This document shows, in pieces, positions 6,471 through 7,809 of a stretch of DNA of 7,809 nt. Under the pieces are notes generated by a model. That model worked only from the letters and a program-made list of their open reading frames with translations. It did not search any database and was not told the DNA's origin. A program made the translations under genes and the position numbers. Source of the DNA: Candidatus Poribacteria bacterium (GTDB lineage Bacteria > Poribacteria > WGA-4E > WGA-3G); assembly GCA_009845505.1 (NCBI GenBank), contig VXZL01000229.1:1-7809 (forward strand), read 5' to 3'. Numbering within the stretch: the first letter of the stretch is position 1; every line of letters begins with the position of its first letter.

Positions 6471-7496
6471 TTAGCCGTTTGCAAAGATAAACCGTTTTCG
6501 ATTCTGACACGGGAGTTCTATTGTTTGTCCGGTGATGCCGCTCTCAATTGTAGCGAATCCAATTTCATTAACAGCGGTATAATCATCGCGTGCACAATCA
6601 GGCAATACTCCTCCATTTAAGTAATCCGTAATCTGTTTGTACGCAACTTTAAATGGACTGGCGTTTTCAGGCAGATCAAGGGTAGCGTTATCAACCAACT
6701 TCCCGTCTTTGTGGACAGTCGTGCTGCTGTAGAACCCCGTCTGAACGCTACCTTCACTGCCAAGGACATCCACAGAGAATCCGCCTCGCGCCCCGTGATT
6801 CCCGACATGGAAACCGATAACACCGCTCTCATATCGGATTGTTGAACCCACAACCGCGGGTTCAGGTTCATAAGGCTCCGGTACATCTCCACTCCCTTCA
6901 ACGAACCCAGTTACCGAAATCGGATCATAACCGGCAAACTGACAAATCATGTCCGTCGTGTGGATAGCGAAAGAAAGCACACCGCCACCGCAATACCCGA
7001 TAACAGTCTGTACCTCACCGATTAACCCGTCTTTGATAAGCGATTGGAGACGGATAAGGTGTGGTCCCCAGTGCCGTGTATAGTCCACAACGATAGGAAT
7101 GCCTTTCGCGTCAGCACCTGCGGTCATGGCATCGACTTCTTCAAGCGAACACCCGGCGGGTTTTTCGAGGAAGATGGCTTTGATGTCTGCCTTCAGAACA
7201 TTCTGCATCACCTTGAAATGGTGGGGTCCGCGGACACAGACAGCAACGATGTCCAAATCCTCGCTCTCAAGCATCTGCGTGTCCGTCTCGTAATAGCTTA
7301 TAGAATTATCTGGGAAAGCGGGTCCCCAAACCTGTTGGAATTCTGCTTGGCGTTCCGAGGACATGTCTGCAACTGCAACCAATTCAGTCGTTTCACAAAA
7401 ACGGATACCACCTGTATGGCAATACGGATAAGGATCGTCTGGTGTTGAATAACGGGAGGCAATACTACCCAACCCGATGATACCGACACGATACAT
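6471..7496 (-). CDS. Gfo/Idh/MocA-family NAD(P)-dependent oxidoreductase A
   Basis: Second sugar-dehydrogenase-type enzyme, first gene of the leftward operon; cytosolic. The Rossmann fold has GIIGLGSIA (5-13) and AVAD (41-44). EKPAG (111-115) is the family lysine signature, followed by VVDYTRHWGP (136-145). The C-terminal domain has GYCGGGVLSFAIHTTDM (167-183) with H179-x-x-D182. Length is 341. AAGGAG at 7510-7505, 8 nt before the ATG, is a strong ribosome binding site and fixes the start. It differs strongly in sequence from oxidoreductase B (4602-5663), so the two are not a recent duplication and probably act on different substrates or steps. The next gene begins 6 nt after its stop. Exact substrate unknown. 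Confidence 0.92.
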   Translation of the reverse strand: MYRVGIIGLGSIASRYSTPDDPYPYCHTGGIRFCETTELVAVADMSSERQAEFQQVWGPAFPDNSISYYETDTQMLESEDLDIVAVCVRGPHHFKVMQNVLKADIKAIFLEKPAGCSLEEVDAMTAGADAKGIPIVVDYTRHWGPHLIRLQSLIKDGLIGEVQTVIGYCGGGVLSFAIHTTDMICQFAGYDPISVTGFVEGSGDVPEPYEPEPAVVGSTIRYESGVIGFHVGNHGARGGFSVDVLGSEGSVQTGFYSSTTVHKDGKLVDNATLDLPENASPFKVAYKQITDYLNGGVLPDCARDDYTAVNEIGFATIESGITGQTIELPCQNRKRFIFANG

Positions 7497-7504
7497 TAGA
7501 GATG

Positions 7505-7510
7505 CTCCTT
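7505..7510 (-). promoter_or_regulatory. Shine-Dalgarno site of oxidoreductase A
   Basis: AAGGAG on the minus strand, 8 nt before the ATG at 7496. It is the best ribosome binding site of the four-gene operon. Confidence 0.8.
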
Positions 7511-7525
7511 CTCTGGGGTCTTTAA

Positions 7526-7540
7526 TATACTTAAAGTATA
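7526..7540. promoter_or_regulatory. 15-bp palindrome over the -10 box, candidate operator
   Basis: TATACTT, one central A, AAGTATA: a perfect 7-bp dyad around one base. It covers the predicted -10 hexamer and start site, a usual place for repressor binding. It is AT-rich, so part of the symmetry may come from the promoter itself. No regulator gene is present in the window. Confidence 0.4.
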
Positions 7541-7563
7541 GCAGCGGAATTGTCGTCCGTAAA
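7535..7563 (-). promoter_or_regulatory. Candidate sigma70-type promoter of the leftward four-gene operon
   Basis: On the minus strand, TTTACG (complement of 7558-7563; 4 of 6 to the -35 consensus) is followed after exactly 17 nt by TATACT (complement of 7535-7540; 5 of 6 to the -10 consensus). This predicts a transcript start near 7528, about 30 nt before the ATG of oxidoreductase A. It assumes a standard housekeeping sigma factor. Confidence 0.5.
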
Positions 7564-7620
7564 GGTTTTTCTTATACCAATTAGGGGCATTTACAGCGTA
7601 CCTCACAAATCGTCGATACG

Positions 7621-7689
7621 GATGCCGCCCTACGGGGTTTATATTTTTTGATGCATGTCCTTCTATAGAGATGCCACCGCTACGGGGTT
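7621..7689. repeat. Two copies of a GATGCC-CTACGGGGTT repeat
   Basis: GATGCCGCCCTACGGGGTT (7621-7639) recurs as GATGCCACCGCTACGGGGTT (7670-7689), 49 bp apart start to start, separated by an AT-rich stretch (TATATTTTTTGATG) and a TTCTATAGA piece. No open frame crosses it. It looks like an intergenic dispersed repeat rather than a gene or a CRISPR (only two copies, not identical). Confidence 0.6.
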
Positions 7690-7705
7690 GAAGTGGGATT
7701 AAGAG

Positions 7706-7720
7706 TTCTGTCCTACAGAA
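7706..7720. repeat. Short inverted repeat
   Basis: TTCTGT, loop CCT, ACAGAA: a 6-bp stem with a 3-nt loop and no T-run following. Function unknown. Confidence 0.35.
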
Positions 7721-7784
7721 GAATTGAACGCCTCTGCGCTGCCTCTCAGGGCCATTCAGTTTTCCAACAATTTGGGTCTGGAAG

Positions 7785-7800
7785 CCCGAACTTGTTCGGG
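7785..7800. repeat. Short inverted repeat at the right edge
   Basis: CCCGAA, loop CTTG, TTCGGG: a 6-bp stem with a tetraloop. It is followed by A-rich rather than T-rich sequence on the plus strand, and no T-run follows on the minus strand, so it is not a convincing terminator. It may be part of a dispersed repeat that continues beyond the window. Confidence 0.4.
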
Positions 7801-7809
7801 AAAAGTGTG

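Larger units (their letters stand above)
7564..7809. other. Non-coding right end with repeats only
   Basis: No supported gene on either strand and no recognisable tRNA or rRNA. Together with the leader of the leftward operon it makes 313 nt without a coding region (7497-7809). Content apart from the listed repeats is unremarkable. Confidence 0.6.

Noticed and set aside
7044..7448. 134-residue plus-strand ORF
   Set aside because: Antisense to the well-supported Rossmann domain of oxidoreductase A.
7621..7689. CRISPR array
   Set aside because: Only two units, not identical, with an AT-rich low-complexity spacer and no cas genes.

Overview
The window looks like a chromosomal piece of an uncultured bacterium, most plausibly from Candidatus Poribacteria or a close relative. 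I infer this from the mix of gene families (Gfo/Idh/MocA oxidoreductases and a UxaA/GarD-type sugar-acid dehydratase) and from short GTAGG-led inverted repeats at gene borders. No ribosomal or marker gene is present to prove it. No phage, plasmid, IS or CRISPR feature was seen.

Plus strand, 1-3309. The window opens inside an O-methyltransferase-like gene (1-546, 5' end cut by the window edge). After a 45-nt gap holding a perfect 14-bp palindrome comes a 905-residue UxaA/altronate-dehydratase-like protein (592-3309), almost twice the usual size. By eye it contains two successive copies of the catalytic region that have degenerated in opposite places: copy 1 keeps the C-terminal motifs and copy 2 keeps the N-terminal Cys motifs.

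Minus strand, 7496-3408. Four closely spaced genes read leftwards and probably form one operon: Gfo/Idh/MocA oxidoreductase A (7496-6471), a glycine/sarcosine/betaine/D-proline reductase family selenoprotein (6464-5712), Gfo/Idh/MocA oxidoreductase B (5663-4602), and an exported protein of five roughly 55-65-residue glycine-rich repeats (4580-3408). Gaps are 6, 48 and 21 nt. A promoter with 17-nt spacing and a 15-bp palindrome over its -10 box lies upstream of 7496. The two transcription units converge on the 98-nt region 3310-3407.

The main discovery is the selenoprotein. Conventional translation gives two ORFs (6464-5988 and 5984-5712) in one frame separated by a single TGA. That TGA falls exactly at the family's Sec position (TPV-U-PMCNQSVG), and a perfect 7-bp hairpin with a 5-nt loop follows at the spacing expected of a bacterial SECIS element.

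Taken together, the genes suggest catabolism or remodelling of sugars and sugar acids: two NAD(P)-dependent sugar dehydrogenases and one sugar-acid dehydratase. A selenium-dependent redox protein of unknown substrate sits in the middle. The far right (7564-7809) is non-coding and holds dispersed-type repeats and short inverted repeats.
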